Shown here: positions 1-7,814 of the stretch, piece after piece
Layout of the letters: every line of letters starts with the position of its first letter
How positions within the stretch are numbered: position 1 is the first letter of the stretch
NCBI RefSeq assembly: GCF_013409745.1
Contig: NZ_JACCBH010000001.1
Span: 868,001 to 932,000 of the forward strand
Direction of reading: 5' to 3'
DNA: 64,000 bases
From: Microbacterium pseudoresistens
Lineage (GTDB): Bacteria; Actinomycetota; Actinomycetes; Actinomycetales; Microbacteriaceae
The notes under the pieces: model-generated
Database searches by the model: none
What the model was told of the DNA's origin: nothing
The model's input: only the letters and a program-made list of their open reading frames with translations
Position numbers and translations under genes: made by a program

Positions 1-1
1 C

Positions 2-868
2 GGCTACGTCGAGTTCCAGACGAAGGACATGGATCGCCTGATCGACTACTACACGAACGTCCTCGACTTCGTGCTGGTGGACCGCGACGCCGACGAGGCG
101 TATCTCACGCCCGACTTCGACCATCACGCGGTGGTCATCAGGAAGTCGGAGGCCCCCCAGGCCCGCACCGCGGTCGGCTACCAGATCCGGGAGAGCGTCG
201 CCGACGCCGAGCGTCGCCTTCGGGATGCCGGGTTCGAGGTCCAGCGCCGCAGCGACTTCGCTCCCTACACGCCGGAGCTGCTCGTCGTGAACGAACCGCT
301 CACCGGCACGCCGATCCACCTCTACGACGCACAGGCCGGCAGCGGGATCGACGGCTACACGCCGCTGCGTCCGACCAAGCTCGGCCACATCGCTGCGTTC
401 GTGCCGGAGCTGGGGCCGCTGCAGGACTTCTATCAGAACCTGCTGGGCTTCAGATGGTCTGACACGATCGGCGACTTCTTCGTCTTCCTCCGGTGCAACG
501 CCGACCACCACGCCGCGAACTTCATGGCATCGAAGACCCGTACGGGGCAGCACCACATCGCCTACGAGATGCGCGACCTCAACCACCTGCAGACGATGCT
601 GGATCACATGGCGCGTCACGATGTGCGTCTGGAGTGGGGGCCGGGGCGCCACGGAGCCGGCCACAACGTCTTCACCTACCACCACGACCCCGACGGCAAC
701 CTGGTCGAGCTCTTCACGCAGCTCGACACGATCGTCGACGAGCAGCGCGGCTACTTCGAGCCCCGGCCCTGGCACGACTCGTTCCCGCAGTACCCCAAGA
801 CGTGGGAGGTGGATGCCGCAGCCGTGAACAGCTGGGGACCCATCAATCCCGCTCTGCTGGAGCACTGA
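2..868 (+). CDS. Extradiol ring-cleavage dioxygenase (VOC family), 5'-truncated by the window edge
   Basis: Catechol 2,3-dioxygenase-type (type I extradiol) enzyme, expected to open a catechol-like ring next to the two hydroxyls using Fe(II) or Mn(II). The frame is open to the left edge, so the N-terminus lies outside; 288 residues are visible. Two VOC half-domains are seen. The second carries the 2-His-1-Glu metal triad: His in KLGHIAAF, His in GQHHIAYE and Glu in GNLVELFT (about residues 120, 175 and 227 counted from the ATG at 29). The C-terminal segment with WGPINPALL fits this subgroup. The FAH-family gene starts 3 bases after the stop, so the two are almost certainly cotranscribed and act in one meta-cleavage pathway. 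The true substrate cannot be told from sequence. Confidence 0.9.
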   Translation, partial: GYVEFQTKDMDRLIDYYTNVLDFVLVDRDADEAYLTPDFDHHAVVIRKSEAPQARTAVGYQIRESVADAERRLRDAGFEVQRRSDFAPYTPELLVVNEPLTGTPIHLYDAQAGSGIDGYTPLRPTKLGHIAAFVPELGPLQDFYQNLLGFRWSDTIGDFFVFLRCNADHHAANFMASKTRTGQHHIAYEMRDLNHLQTMLDHMARHDVRLEWGPGRHGAGHNVFTYHHDPDGNLVELFTQLDTIVDEQRGYFEPRPWHDSFPQYPKTWEVDAAAVNSWGPINPALLEH

Positions 869-871
869 GCC

Positions 872-1765
872 GTGGCCACGCCGAACTGGTCCATCGCGCA
901 GTACCGGATGCCGGGGGAGATGCGCGTCCGAGCCGGCATCCTGATGGACGGGTCCGTGCGCGCGCTGCCGGCCGGCTGGCCGCTGGTCGCCGTCGACATC
1001 TTCGACGACTGGGAGCGGTGGTCGACGCAGCTTCGCGATCTCGACGTCCACTCGCTCCCGCTGGTGATCGGCGCCGAGCTCGCGGCGCCGATCACGTTCC
1101 CCCGAAAGGTGCTGTGCGCGGGCGCGAACTTCTACGACCATGCTGCGGAGATGGGCACGGCGACGCCCGATCCGGCCGCGCCCCCGTTCTTCTTCCTCAA
1201 GCCGCCCACCACGACCGTGGTCGGGCCGTTCGACGACGTCCGCGTTCCCGACCTGGCGCACGCCGGTCTCGACTGGGAGATCGAACTGGCGGCGGTCATC
1301 GGCCGCCGCGCCAGGGACGTCGCGCCCGACGAGGCGCCGGGCGTCGTGGCGGGGTACACGGTGTCGAACGATCTCTCGGCGCGCGCGCGATTCCCCCGGC
1401 CGTCGGCTGTGCAGGCGCCGTTCGCGTGGGACTGGCTCGGGCACAAGGCGCTCGACGACTCGTGTCCGCTCGGGCCGGGGGTCGTGCCGGCGTGGATGAT
1501 CGACGACCCGCAGGAACTGGCGATGCGATTAAGCGTCGACGGGGTGATCAAGCAGGACTCGTCGACCTCCGACATGGTGGTGCCGGTCGCGCGGCTGATC
1601 TCGGCCGCGAGCAGATGGGTCACGCTGGAACCGGGGGACGTCGTCCTCACCGGAACGCCGGCCGGCGTCGGCATGCCGCGGCAGGACTTCCTCGGCGACG
1701 GTGCGCGGGTGCGCGCGGAGATCGAAGGGATCGGCGCCATCGAGAACAAGATCGTCGGTGTCTGA
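872..1765 (+). CDS. Fumarylacetoacetate hydrolase (FAH) family protein
   Basis: 297 residues from a GTG start 3 bases after the dioxygenase stop. FAH-family enzymes hydrolyse or decarboxylate beta-diketo or oxo-dienoate acids with a bound Mg2+. Visible hallmarks are the ExE metal motif in DWEIELAAVIG, the following GYTVSNDLSAR segment with its metal-binding Asp, and GDVVLTGTPAGVG near the C-terminus. Length and order are normal for the family. Next to an extradiol dioxygenase the likely job is processing the ring-fission product (2-hydroxymuconate-type hydratase, decarboxylase or acylpyruvase), but the exact reaction is inference. A strong hairpin follows the stop. Confidence 0.88.
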   Translation: MATPNWSIAQYRMPGEMRVRAGILMDGSVRALPAGWPLVAVDIFDDWERWSTQLRDLDVHSLPLVIGAELAAPITFPRKVLCAGANFYDHAAEMGTATPDPAAPPFFFLKPPTTTVVGPFDDVRVPDLAHAGLDWEIELAAVIGRRARDVAPDEAPGVVAGYTVSNDLSARARFPRPSAVQAPFAWDWLGHKALDDSCPLGPGVVPAWMIDDPQELAMRLSVDGVIKQDSSTSDMVVPVARLISAASRWVTLEPGDVVLTGTPAGVGMPRQDFLGDGARVRAEIEGIGAIENKIVGV

Positions 1766-1801
1766 GGCCGGCCCAGCGATGTTCTGAATCCGCGACCTCT
1801 C

Positions 1802-1839
1802 GCCGAGGCCGCATCCGCGTCGGCGGGTGCGGCCTCGGC
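1802..1839. terminator. Bidirectional terminator hairpin
   Basis: A perfect 12-bp inverted repeat (GCCGAGGCCGCA and its complement) with a 14-base loop lies between two convergent genes. The right arm is followed by GTTT. It fits an intrinsic terminator serving both operons, although the T tract is short. Confidence 0.7.
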
Positions 1840-1848
1840 GGTTTCGAG

Positions 1849-2058
1849 TCAGGCGCGGCCCGTGTCCTCTGCGGCGCGCTCGAAGAGGGTCGTCCCTCCC
1901 GAGAGCCACTGGGTCGGCGGTACCTCGGTGACCAGAACCCGCACGCTCGCGGGCGGCGCATCGAGCGCACGCACCGCCGCGTCGTGCACCTCGCCCATCA
2001 GCGTCCGCAACTGCTGCGACGTGCGACCCTGCGCGATCGAGATCTGGATGATCGGCAT
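1849..2058 (-). CDS. Tautomerase family protein (4-oxalocrotonate tautomerase-like)
   Basis: 69 residues starting MPIIQISIAQGRT. After start-Met removal the N-terminal Pro is the catalytic base of 4-oxalocrotonate tautomerases, which interconvert enol and keto forms of 2-hydroxymuconate-type acids. The ATG shares one base with the stop of the upstream dioxygenase gene (TGATG), so translation is coupled. This start was chosen because it puts Pro at position 2 and matches the family length of 60-75 residues; the longer open frame upstream is not coding. Together with the dioxygenases and FAH protein it completes an oxalocrotonate-type branch. Confidence 0.88.
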   Translation of the reverse strand: MPIIQISIAQGRTSQQLRTLMGEVHDAAVRALDAPPASVRVLVTEVPPTQWLSGGTTLFERAAEDTGRA

Positions 2059-2963
2059 CAGGCGTCCTGCAGCGAGGTCGCGGCCTCGAGCGGGCGGCGC
2101 ACCTGGGGTTGGGTCTGCACGCGCTGTGTGGCCCCGCCCCACATGTCGATCGACTTGGGGTGCTCTGGATCGAAGTAGCGGGGCACCCAGTCGTCGTCCT
2201 CGATGAGGCGCACGCCGTACGAGTACTCGTAAGTCAGGCCCTCGGGTCCCTTGAAGTAGATGAAGATCGCGGTCGACTGCGGATGCCGGCCGGGGCCCTG
2301 CTCGATCTCGACGCCCTTCTCGAGCAGGAAGTTCCAGCTGCGCATCACGTCGTCGATGCTCTCGACCTGGAAGTTGATGTGGCACAGACCCGGCTGCGAG
2401 CCCTTGAACACCGCCAGCTTGTGGTGCACGGGATCGAAGCGCATGAGCGCTGCCCACTCGCCGATCCAGTCGCTGATCTTGATGTTGAAGTGCGTGCTCC
2501 ACCACTCGTAGGCCGCGCGCACGTCGGGTGCGTCGACGCAGAGGTGTCCGAACTCGACGATGCCGGCGCGCCGGCTGAACTGCACGGCGTTGGCATCCGA
2601 GAACTGGTCGACCACGAGGTCGAACCTGTTGCCCCAGGGGTCGTCGAAGCTGACGAACTCTCGGACCCGTCGAGAACGCGCCTCCTCGGGCGTGCCACGC
2701 ACCGTGCGGATGCCCGAGAGCTCCAGGTGCGCTTCGGCTCGGGTCAGGGCGTCGCTGTCGGCGACGCAGAGCCCCGAGCTGAGGACGCCGGACTCCCCCT
2801 CGACGAAGGCGAGGCAGTGGTGGCGGTGGTCGGCGCGCAGATAGTGCACGCCGTCGTCCGCGCCCTGGTACTCCATGCCCACGATCTCGGTCGCGAACCG
2901 CACGGCCTCCTTCGCGTCGGCCGTCCCGGATCGCACGTAGGCGATGTCTGTCAGCTCGATCAT
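2058..2963 (-). CDS. Extradiol dioxygenase (VOC family), second copy
   Basis: 301 residues, a second two-domain type I extradiol dioxygenase, clearly diverged from the one at the left edge. The metal triad is visible: His in EFGHLCVD (about 140), His in GLCHINFQ (about 195) and Glu in LTYEYSYG (about 246). The start is the second of two adjacent ATGs (2963); AGAAGGG lies 7 bases upstream. The ATG at 2966 is the alternative. It sits between the class II aldolase-like gene (20-base gap) and the tautomerase (1-base overlap) in one operon. Two extradiol enzymes in one small cluster suggest either two substrates or two pathway steps. Confidence 0.9.
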   Translation of the reverse strand: MIELTDIAYVRSGTADAKEAVRFATEIVGMEYQGADDGVHYLRADHRHHCLAFVEGESGVLSSGLCVADSDALTRAEAHLELSGIRTVRGTPEEARSRRVREFVSFDDPWGNRFDLVVDQFSDANAVQFSRRAGIVEFGHLCVDAPDVRAAYEWWSTHFNIKISDWIGEWAALMRFDPVHHKLAVFKGSQPGLCHINFQVESIDDVMRSWNFLLEKGVEIEQGPGRHPQSTAIFIYFKGPEGLTYEYSYGVRLIEDDDWVPRYFDPEHPKSIDMWGGATQRVQTQPQVRRPLEAATSLQDA

Positions 2964-2983
2964 CATCGATCCCTTCTCTGTCT

Positions 2984-3634
2984 TCATCCGGATGCCGCGT
3001 GCGTGCGCACGAGGTGCTCGTAGATGCGCGGCAGCAGCTCCGAGTCGCGCTCCCGCCACCACGCCTGCTGATCAGCGGGAAGCTCCGTCTCTTCCGGGGC
3101 GGCGAGGGTCAGCTCGGCGCTCCGTTCGAGCAGCCACATGCGTGCCACGGCGGCCGCGGCGTCTGCGCCGTGGGTCACCGCGCCGTTGCCGTACAGCACG
3201 ACGGCGGGTGCGTCGTGCAGCGCGTCGACCACCGCGTCGGCCGACACCCTGTCCCGGATGAGACGCGAGTCGGCGTGCACAGGCACGTGCGGGCCGAGCA
3301 GCGCTCCCTGGCCGTCAAGAGGGCGCAGCGCTCGCCTGGCGGCGACGGCCTTGGCGACGGCGCGCGGCTGTGCACGGCAAACGGCTCCCGTCGCCGGATG
3401 CGCGCGTGCGATCGCCAGATGGATCCAGGCCTCCTTCGGTGCGCCGAGCGGCAGCTCCGAGCAGTCGATGCGGATGCGCACGAGCTGTTCGGGTGTCTGG
3501 AACGCCAGCGGCACCGGTGCGGTGATGAGCAGTTCGTCGCCGTCTCGGATGGAGATGTGGCCGAACGCGTCGACAAGGCCGGCGCCGGCGACGACGGCTG
3601 CCGCCTCAAGCAGTCGCTCCTCGATTGAGCCCAT
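2984..3634 (-). CDS. Class II aldolase/adducin family protein with altered metal site
   Basis: 216 residues, first gene of a three-gene operon with a dioxygenase and tautomerase. The class II aldolase fold is recognisable from the N-terminal DAFGHISIRDGD segment and the C-terminal ALHDAPAVVLYGNGAVTHG helix-loop. In classical members three His bind zinc in an HTH motif and an NHG motif; here the matching places read VCRAQPR and LYGNGAV, so those His are absent. The family includes aldolases, epimerases and aromatic-acid decarboxylases such as 3,4-dihydroxyphthalate decarboxylase; a decarboxylase feeding a catechol to the dioxygenases is a reasonable guess only. The start at 3634 follows GGAG; ATG 3661 is a weaker alternative. 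Confidence 0.75.
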   Translation of the reverse strand: MGSIEERLLEAAAVVAGAGLVDAFGHISIRDGDELLITAPVPLAFQTPEQLVRIRIDCSELPLGAPKEAWIHLAIARAHPATGAVCRAQPRAVAKAVAARRALRPLDGQGALLGPHVPVHADSRLIRDRVSADAVVDALHDAPAVVLYGNGAVTHGADAAAAVARMWLLERSAELTLAAPEETELPADQQAWWRERDSELLPRIYEHLVRTHAASG

Positions 3635-3665
3635 CCCGTCTCCATCCTCCCTGATAGGCATCACT

Positions 3666-3717
3666 ATATCTGTATGAATAGAAATATCTAGAGAGCAGTA
3701 TTCGCGATAGTGTCGCG
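3666..3717. promoter_or_regulatory. Divergent promoter/operator region of the aromatic cluster and padR
   Basis: An AT-rich island in GC-rich DNA between two divergent genes. It holds a direct repeat ATATCT at 3666-3671 and 3684-3689, and an inverted repeat CGCGA-TAGTG-TCGCG at 3703-3717 that ends two bases before the padR ATG. No Shine-Dalgarno precedes padR. The layout fits PadR binding here to control both itself and the catabolic operon; this is inference. Confidence 0.5.
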
Positions 3718-3719
3718 GC

Positions 3720-4295
3720 ATGTCTCTGCCGCACGCCATCCTGGGGGTGCTCGAGGCCCGGCCGATGACCGGGTACGAGCTAACCCGCTTCTTCGAGTCC
3801 ACGGCCCGATGGGTGTGGACTGCGCCGCAGAGCCAGATCTATCCGCTCCTGCGCAAGCTCGAGGACTCAGGATGGGTTGAGGGCGAACACCAACTGCGCG
3901 GCAAGCACCAGCGCCGTACGGAGTATTCGATCACTCCGACCGGGCTGACCGAACTGCGTCGGTGGCTGGGCGAGCCACATGAGGAGCCAAGCCAACGCGA
4001 CGGACTCCTGCTCAAGGCCTTGTTTTTCGATCTCTCGGAGCCGGAGAATGCACAAGCCGTTTTGGAAGAGCACATCACTGAACTGCAAGATCGCATCGAA
4101 CAGTGGTCTGCGCACCGAGCAATGTTGCTAGCTCAGGAAACGCCGTTACTAACGGAACGCCTCAAGAATCGTCCGGCTCAAGACCATCGGCGCATCTCCG
4201 AGCTCAAAGCGCATGTCTTCGACTACCTCATCAGGCAGGGAAAGTTGCGGCAACAATGGTGCCAGGAAACCCTGGAGCTCGTGCACACCAACTAG
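3720..4295 (+). CDS. PadR family transcriptional regulator
   Basis: 191 residues: N-terminal PadR winged helix (residues 1-85, GYELTRFF, QIYPLLRKLEDSGW) followed by a C-terminal helical dimerisation domain of the Vir_act_alpha_C type. PadR proteins usually repress genes for phenolic or aromatic compounds and release DNA on ligand binding, which suits the divergent meta-cleavage operon. The second half of the gene is visibly less GC-rich than its neighbours, with TTG, TTT, CAA and TTA codons (for example around 4020 and 4140), a sign of different ancestry. No ribosome-binding site is visible, so the mRNA may be leaderless. Confidence 0.88.
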   Translation: MSLPHAILGVLEARPMTGYELTRFFESTARWVWTAPQSQIYPLLRKLEDSGWVEGEHQLRGKHQRRTEYSITPTGLTELRRWLGEPHEEPSQRDGLLLKALFFDLSEPENAQAVLEEHITELQDRIEQWSAHRAMLLAQETPLLTERLKNRPAQDHRRISELKAHVFDYLIRQGKLRQQWCQETLELVHTN

Positions 4296-4342
4296 AGGGA
4301 TGGAGCCCACCGGATCCGCGTGGGCGAGACCGACCGAAACCG

Positions 4343-5506
4343 TCAGCGCTTGCCGGCGATCTGGCGGCCGACGAGGTCGCGCATGATCTCGTTCGTGCCG
4401 CCGTAGATGCGGTGCACGCGGGCGTCGGTGAAGGCGCGGGCGATCGGGTACTCCATGATGTAGCCGTAGCCGCCGTGCAGCTGCACGCCCATGTCGAGCA
4501 CCTCCCACTCGCGCTCGGTCGCCCAGAACTTCACCTTCGCGGCGTCCTCGGCGGTGAGCCTCGCCTCCTGATAGGCCTTCAGCGCACGATCGACGTACGC
4601 CCACATCGCCTCGGTCGTGGTGACCATGTCGGCCAGGCGGAAGCGCGTGTTCTGGAAGTCGGCGATCCGCTCGCCGAACGCCTCACGGTCCTTCGTGTAG
4701 GCGATGGTCCAATCGGTGGCGGCCTGCGCGGCGGCCGCGGCGGCCACGCCGATCGAGAGCCGCTCGAGCGGCAGGTTCATCATCAGCTGGATGAATCCCT
4801 GGCCCTCCTTGCCGCTGATGAGGTTCTCATCCGGCACGAACACGTCGGTGAAGCTGAGCTCGGCGGTATCCCAGCCGTGGAAGCCCATCTTGCTGAGCTT
4901 CTTGCCCTGGTCGAAGCCCTCCATCCCCTTCTCCACGATCAGCAGGCTGAACGCGTCGGGGCGGTTGCCCTCGCCGGTCTTGACGAAGGTGACGACGATG
5001 TCGGCCGTGGTGCCCGACGAGATGAACGTCTTGGCGCCGTTGAGGATATACCCGCCGTCGACCTTCTTCGCGTTGGTCTTGATGCCGCGCAGATCGGAGC
5101 CCGCACCCGGGTCGGTCATGGCGAGCGCGCCGAGCACCTCGCCGGTGGCCATCTTCGGCAGCCACTTCTCCTTCTGCTCCTGCGTGCCCATGTGCACGAG
5201 GTAGGGGACGGCAAGGTCGTCTTGGATGCCGAAGGCGCCCGCCAGCGAACCGGCGCCGGCGGCGATGATCTCCTCCATGACGATGGTGCGGAAGCGGTAG
5301 TCCTGCAGCATGCCCGCGCCGCCGAACTCCTCGGGGACGGAGAGTCCGATCAGACCCGACTCCCCCGCGGCTCGCATGGTGTCGCGGTCGATCTCGCCCG
5401 CGGCCTCCCACTTCTCGATGCTCTCGGTGCTCACGTAGTGCTTGACGAAGTCCTTCACCACGTCGCGGAATGCCTCGTGGTCCTCTTCGTAGATGTCGCG
5501 TTCCAT
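4343..5506 (-). CDS. Acyl-CoA dehydrogenase family protein
   Basis: 387 residues, full length for the family. It oxidises an acyl-CoA to the 2-enoyl-CoA using FAD and passes electrons to ETF. Visible signatures are LGALAMTDPGAGSDLRG (first family motif), the FAD-contact segment around TFISSGTTADI, and near the C-terminus HGGYGYIMEYP followed by IYGGTNEIMRD, which contains the likely catalytic Glu. The ATG at 5506 has GAGGAG 6 bases upstream. Substrate cannot be told; short-branched or medium-chain types are most similar in my judgement. It stands alone, with a candidate promoter and palindromes upstream (5532-5634). Confidence 0.92.
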   Translation of the reverse strand: MERDIYEEDHEAFRDVVKDFVKHYVSTESIEKWEAAGEIDRDTMRAAGESGLIGLSVPEEFGGAGMLQDYRFRTIVMEEIIAAGAGSLAGAFGIQDDLAVPYLVHMGTQEQKEKWLPKMATGEVLGALAMTDPGAGSDLRGIKTNAKKVDGGYILNGAKTFISSGTTADIVVTFVKTGEGNRPDAFSLLIVEKGMEGFDQGKKLSKMGFHGWDTAELSFTDVFVPDENLISGKEGQGFIQLMMNLPLERLSIGVAAAAAAQAATDWTIAYTKDREAFGERIADFQNTRFRLADMVTTTEAMWAYVDRALKAYQEARLTAEDAAKVKFWATEREWEVLDMGVQLHGGYGYIMEYPIARAFTDARVHRIYGGTNEIMRDLVGRQIAGKR

Positions 5507-5531
5507 GCCCGCTCCTCACAACAGTCGAAAT

Positions 5532-5634
5532 GCGTCGTCGCACCGAGATTCTAGGCCGGTGCGACGACGCGAGCGAGAGTCGATTGTGGGAATGCATCCC
5601 GCGATCGGTGACACCGGGTTCCACGATTGTGGAA
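5532..5634. promoter_or_regulatory. Palindromic promoter region of the acyl-CoA dehydrogenase gene
   Basis: A perfect 14-bp inverted repeat (5532-5545 and 5557-5570) has an 11-base centre that contains TAGAAT on the minus strand, a good -10 element for the downstream gene. A second palindrome TTCCAC-GATT-GTGGAA lies at 5619-5634. The first could be an operator flanking the -10 or a terminator hairpin of the upstream carboxypeptidase gene; no T-run supports the latter. Confidence 0.45.
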
Positions 5635-5679
5635 ACGCTCCAGAGGTGCGGATGCGCAGTGATCCCCACCGATGCGCGG

Positions 5680-6633
5680 TCAGCCGAGGTAGTCGGGCGC
5701 GGCGGGCAGTCCGAAGAACTGCTCGAGCGATCCGTATCCGCCCTGAGCATAGGCGGCGGCGATCTCCGTGCCCACGTAGCGCAGGTGCCACGGCTCCGGA
5801 TCGTACCCGGTGGCCGGTGTCTGACCCTCGACGTAGCGCACGATGAAGCCGTACTCCCACGAATGCTCGGCGACCCACTGCCCCGCGTCGGTGTCGCCGA
5901 AGTCGAGGATGCCGCTGCACTCGCCCCAGATGCACTGCTCGACGTCGGCCGCGAGCCCGCTCTGGTGCTCGCTGAATCCCGGACGGGCGGACTGCGCATC
6001 TGCCTCAGCCTGGCCGTACATGCCCACCTGCCCGCGATACGTGTCGATCTGCATCTGGTACGAGCGGTAACCGCTGCCCAGCCCCAGCTCTCCGACGCCG
6101 GCGGCGTCGCTGGCCGCCGACATCGCATCCAGCGCCTGGGCGACATCGCTGCGCAGCGGGCCCGCGGCGCTGTCGCTGACCAGCGCAGGCGACGCGAGCG
6201 AGGCAGGACCGTACTCGAGCGGGGTGAACGGTCGGGTCTTGTTGACGACGAGCCACAACCGGGTGGGATCGCCCAGATCGATGCACGGCGCGTTGCCGGA
6301 GGCGACGGCGCTCTGGAACGCCGCCCCACCGCCGAAAGCCGCCACCGCGGCGTTGTCATCGCCCGACGCAAGCGCGGCCTGCACGGCAGGATCCGTGCAC
6401 GGCGCGACGGTCGCAGCTTCTTCGCGCTCCACGGCCGGCAGCTGTTTCGCCACCGCCGGGCGCGGGACCATGACCGCCGCCTCCGCCGCACCATCGGCCT
6501 CGGCCGTCGAGCCTCCGGCGAGCGCCCATACGATCCCGATCGCGGTGACCGCCAGGCCGAGGGGCACGAACAGGCGAAGTTTCGCCGATCCGTCCACGGC
6601 ATGGCGCGCCACGGGGTGCTTCGGGAAGGTCAC
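5680..6633 (-). CDS. Membrane-anchored D-alanyl-D-alanine carboxypeptidase (M15B/VanY family)
   Basis: About 317 residues from GTG 6633, with an upstream ATG at 6687 as alternative. A short basic N-terminus is followed by one membrane segment (LFVPLGLAVTAIGIVWALAG), then a low-complexity linker, a cysteine-containing region and a C-terminal VanY domain. Zinc ligands are visible in SEHQSGLAADV and PEPWHLRYVG, plus LGSGYRSYQMQ. These enzymes trim the terminal D-Ala of peptidoglycan stem peptides outside the membrane. It is divergent from the radical SAM gene, with under 100 bases shared for both promoters, and no strong Shine-Dalgarno is seen. Confidence 0.88.
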   Translation of the reverse strand: MTFPKHPVARHAVDGSAKLRLFVPLGLAVTAIGIVWALAGGSTAEADGAAEAAVMVPRPAVAKQLPAVEREEAATVAPCTDPAVQAALASGDDNAAVAAFGGGAAFQSAVASGNAPCIDLGDPTRLWLVVNKTRPFTPLEYGPASLASPALVSDSAAGPLRSDVAQALDAMSAASDAAGVGELGLGSGYRSYQMQIDTYRGQVGMYGQAEADAQSARPGFSEHQSGLAADVEQCIWGECSGILDFGDTDAGQWVAEHSWEYGFIVRYVEGQTPATGYDPEPWHLRYVGTEIAAAYAQGGYGSLEQFFGLPAAPDYLG

Positions 6634-6696
6634 CGCACCATTCTGTCGCGATTGGCTCCAAGAATGCCGATCTTCGAAGATTCTCACTATTCTCTG

Positions 6697-6725
6697 TTGA
6701 CATGCATTCGATGCTATGTTCGAAT
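6697..6725 (+). promoter_or_regulatory. Leaderless promoter of the radical SAM gene
   Basis: TTGACA at 6697-6702 and TCGAAT at 6720-6725 are 17 bases apart, a near-ideal sigma-70-type promoter. The ATG at 6732 lies exactly 6 bases past the -10, so the transcript should begin at or next to the start codon. No Shine-Dalgarno is present. Confidence 0.7.
6708..6723. promoter_or_regulatory. SOS box (LexA operator)
   Basis: TCGATGCTATGTTCGA matches the mycobacterial SOS consensus TCGAAC-N4-GTTCGA at 10 of 12 defined positions, and the palindrome extends one more base on each side (TT...AA). It overlaps the spacer and -10 of the promoter above, where LexA binding would block RNA polymerase. Confidence 0.75.
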
Positions 6726-6731
6726 ACCGAC

Positions 6732-7775
6732 ATGCGATGGCAAGGACAACGGATCACCGACGTCGACGAGTCGGCGCTTCCAGGTATGGAGAACCGCACC
6801 GGGTTCCTGCGCACGGTGACGACGCCCGAGTTCGCCGGGATGACTTTTCACGAAGTGCTCGCGAAATCGGCGCTCAACCACGTCCCCGGCCCTTCGCGCA
6901 TGCCGTTCCAGTGGACGATCAACCCTTACCGCGGCTGCAGTCATGCATGCTCATACTGCTTCGCGCGGGGCACGCACACGTACCTCGATCTGGATGCGGG
7001 CCGCGACTTCGATTCGCAGATCGTCGTCAAGGTCAACCTCGTCGACGTGCTGCGGAAGGAACTGCGGCGCGGATCCTGGAAGCACGAGACCGTGGCGCTC
7101 GGCACGAACACCGACCCCTACCAGCGCGCCGAGGGGCGGTATCGGCTCATGCCCGGCGTCATCCGCGCGCTCGCGGAGTCGGGCACGCCCCTGTCGGTCT
7201 TGACGAAGGGCACGCTCATCCGGCGCGACATCCCGGTGCTGGCCGAGGCCGCGCAGACCATTCCTGTGGATGTGCAGCTCTCGATCGCGGTATTCGACGA
7301 GGAGCTGCGCGCCGCCATCGAACCGGGAGCTCCTACGACACAGGCGCGCCTCGATACCGTGCGCGCCCTGTCGGACGCCGGGTTCCGGGTGGGAGTCTTC
7401 CTCATGCCGATCCTGCCGCACCTCACCGACTCGATCCCGGCGATCGACGAGGCGCTCACCCGGATCCGCGGCGCCGGCGCCGACCACGCGATCTACGGCG
7501 CCCTGCACCTGCGCGCCGGCGTGAAGCCGTGGTTCATGCAGTGGCTCTCGCAGCATCGCCCCGATCTGCTGCCGTCGTACCGCGCACTGTATCCCGGAGC
7601 CGCCGCCGAGGCGCCCAAGGCCTACCGGCAGTGGCTCGCGAAGCGGGTGCGCCCGCTCATCCGCGCACACAGGCTCGAGGCGCGGCGTTCCGGCGACGAC
7701 ACCCCGGCTCGCACGCTCACCCAACCCGCCGTGCTCACCTCGAGCGCGCCGACGGCGCAGCCGATGCTGTTCTGA
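6732..7775 (+). CDS. Radical SAM protein, Rv2578c family
   Basis: 347 residues from ATG 6732 (upstream ATG 6702 overlaps the promoter and is rejected). The 4Fe-4S-binding CX3CX2C motif is clear in CSHACSYCFAR, preceded by WTINPYRG, the signature of the Rv2578c / spore-photoproduct-lyase-like group. A TIM-barrel core follows with the typical GTNTDPYQ and LTKGTLI strands, then a basic C-terminal tail. The biochemical role of this group is unknown to me; members are usually annotated only as radical SAM. The SOS box overlapping its promoter suggests induction by DNA damage, in line with reports that Rv2578c of M. tuberculosis has an SOS box. Confidence 0.88.
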   Translation: MRWQGQRITDVDESALPGMENRTGFLRTVTTPEFAGMTFHEVLAKSALNHVPGPSRMPFQWTINPYRGCSHACSYCFARGTHTYLDLDAGRDFDSQIVVKVNLVDVLRKELRRGSWKHETVALGTNTDPYQRAEGRYRLMPGVIRALAESGTPLSVLTKGTLIRRDIPVLAEAAQTIPVDVQLSIAVFDEELRAAIEPGAPTTQARLDTVRALSDAGFRVGVFLMPILPHLTDSIPAIDEALTRIRGAGADHAIYGALHLRAGVKPWFMQWLSQHRPDLLPSYRALYPGAAAEAPKAYRQWLAKRVRPLIRAHRLEARRSGDDTPARTLTQPAVLTSSAPTAQPMLF

Positions 7776-7814
7776 ACGGCGTGGCGACCGCGTCCATGCT
7801 GGCAGACTGACTCA

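Noticed and set aside
493..2178. 561-residue plus-strand open frame across the first dioxygenase, FAH gene and terminator
   Set aside because: Out of frame with both genes and Arg/Ala-rich; runs through a terminator and into convergent genes.
3635..3802. Longer N-terminus for the class II aldolase-like protein (to 3802)
   Set aside because: It would overlap the divergent padR start and the AT-rich promoter region; the shorter start has a ribosome-binding site.
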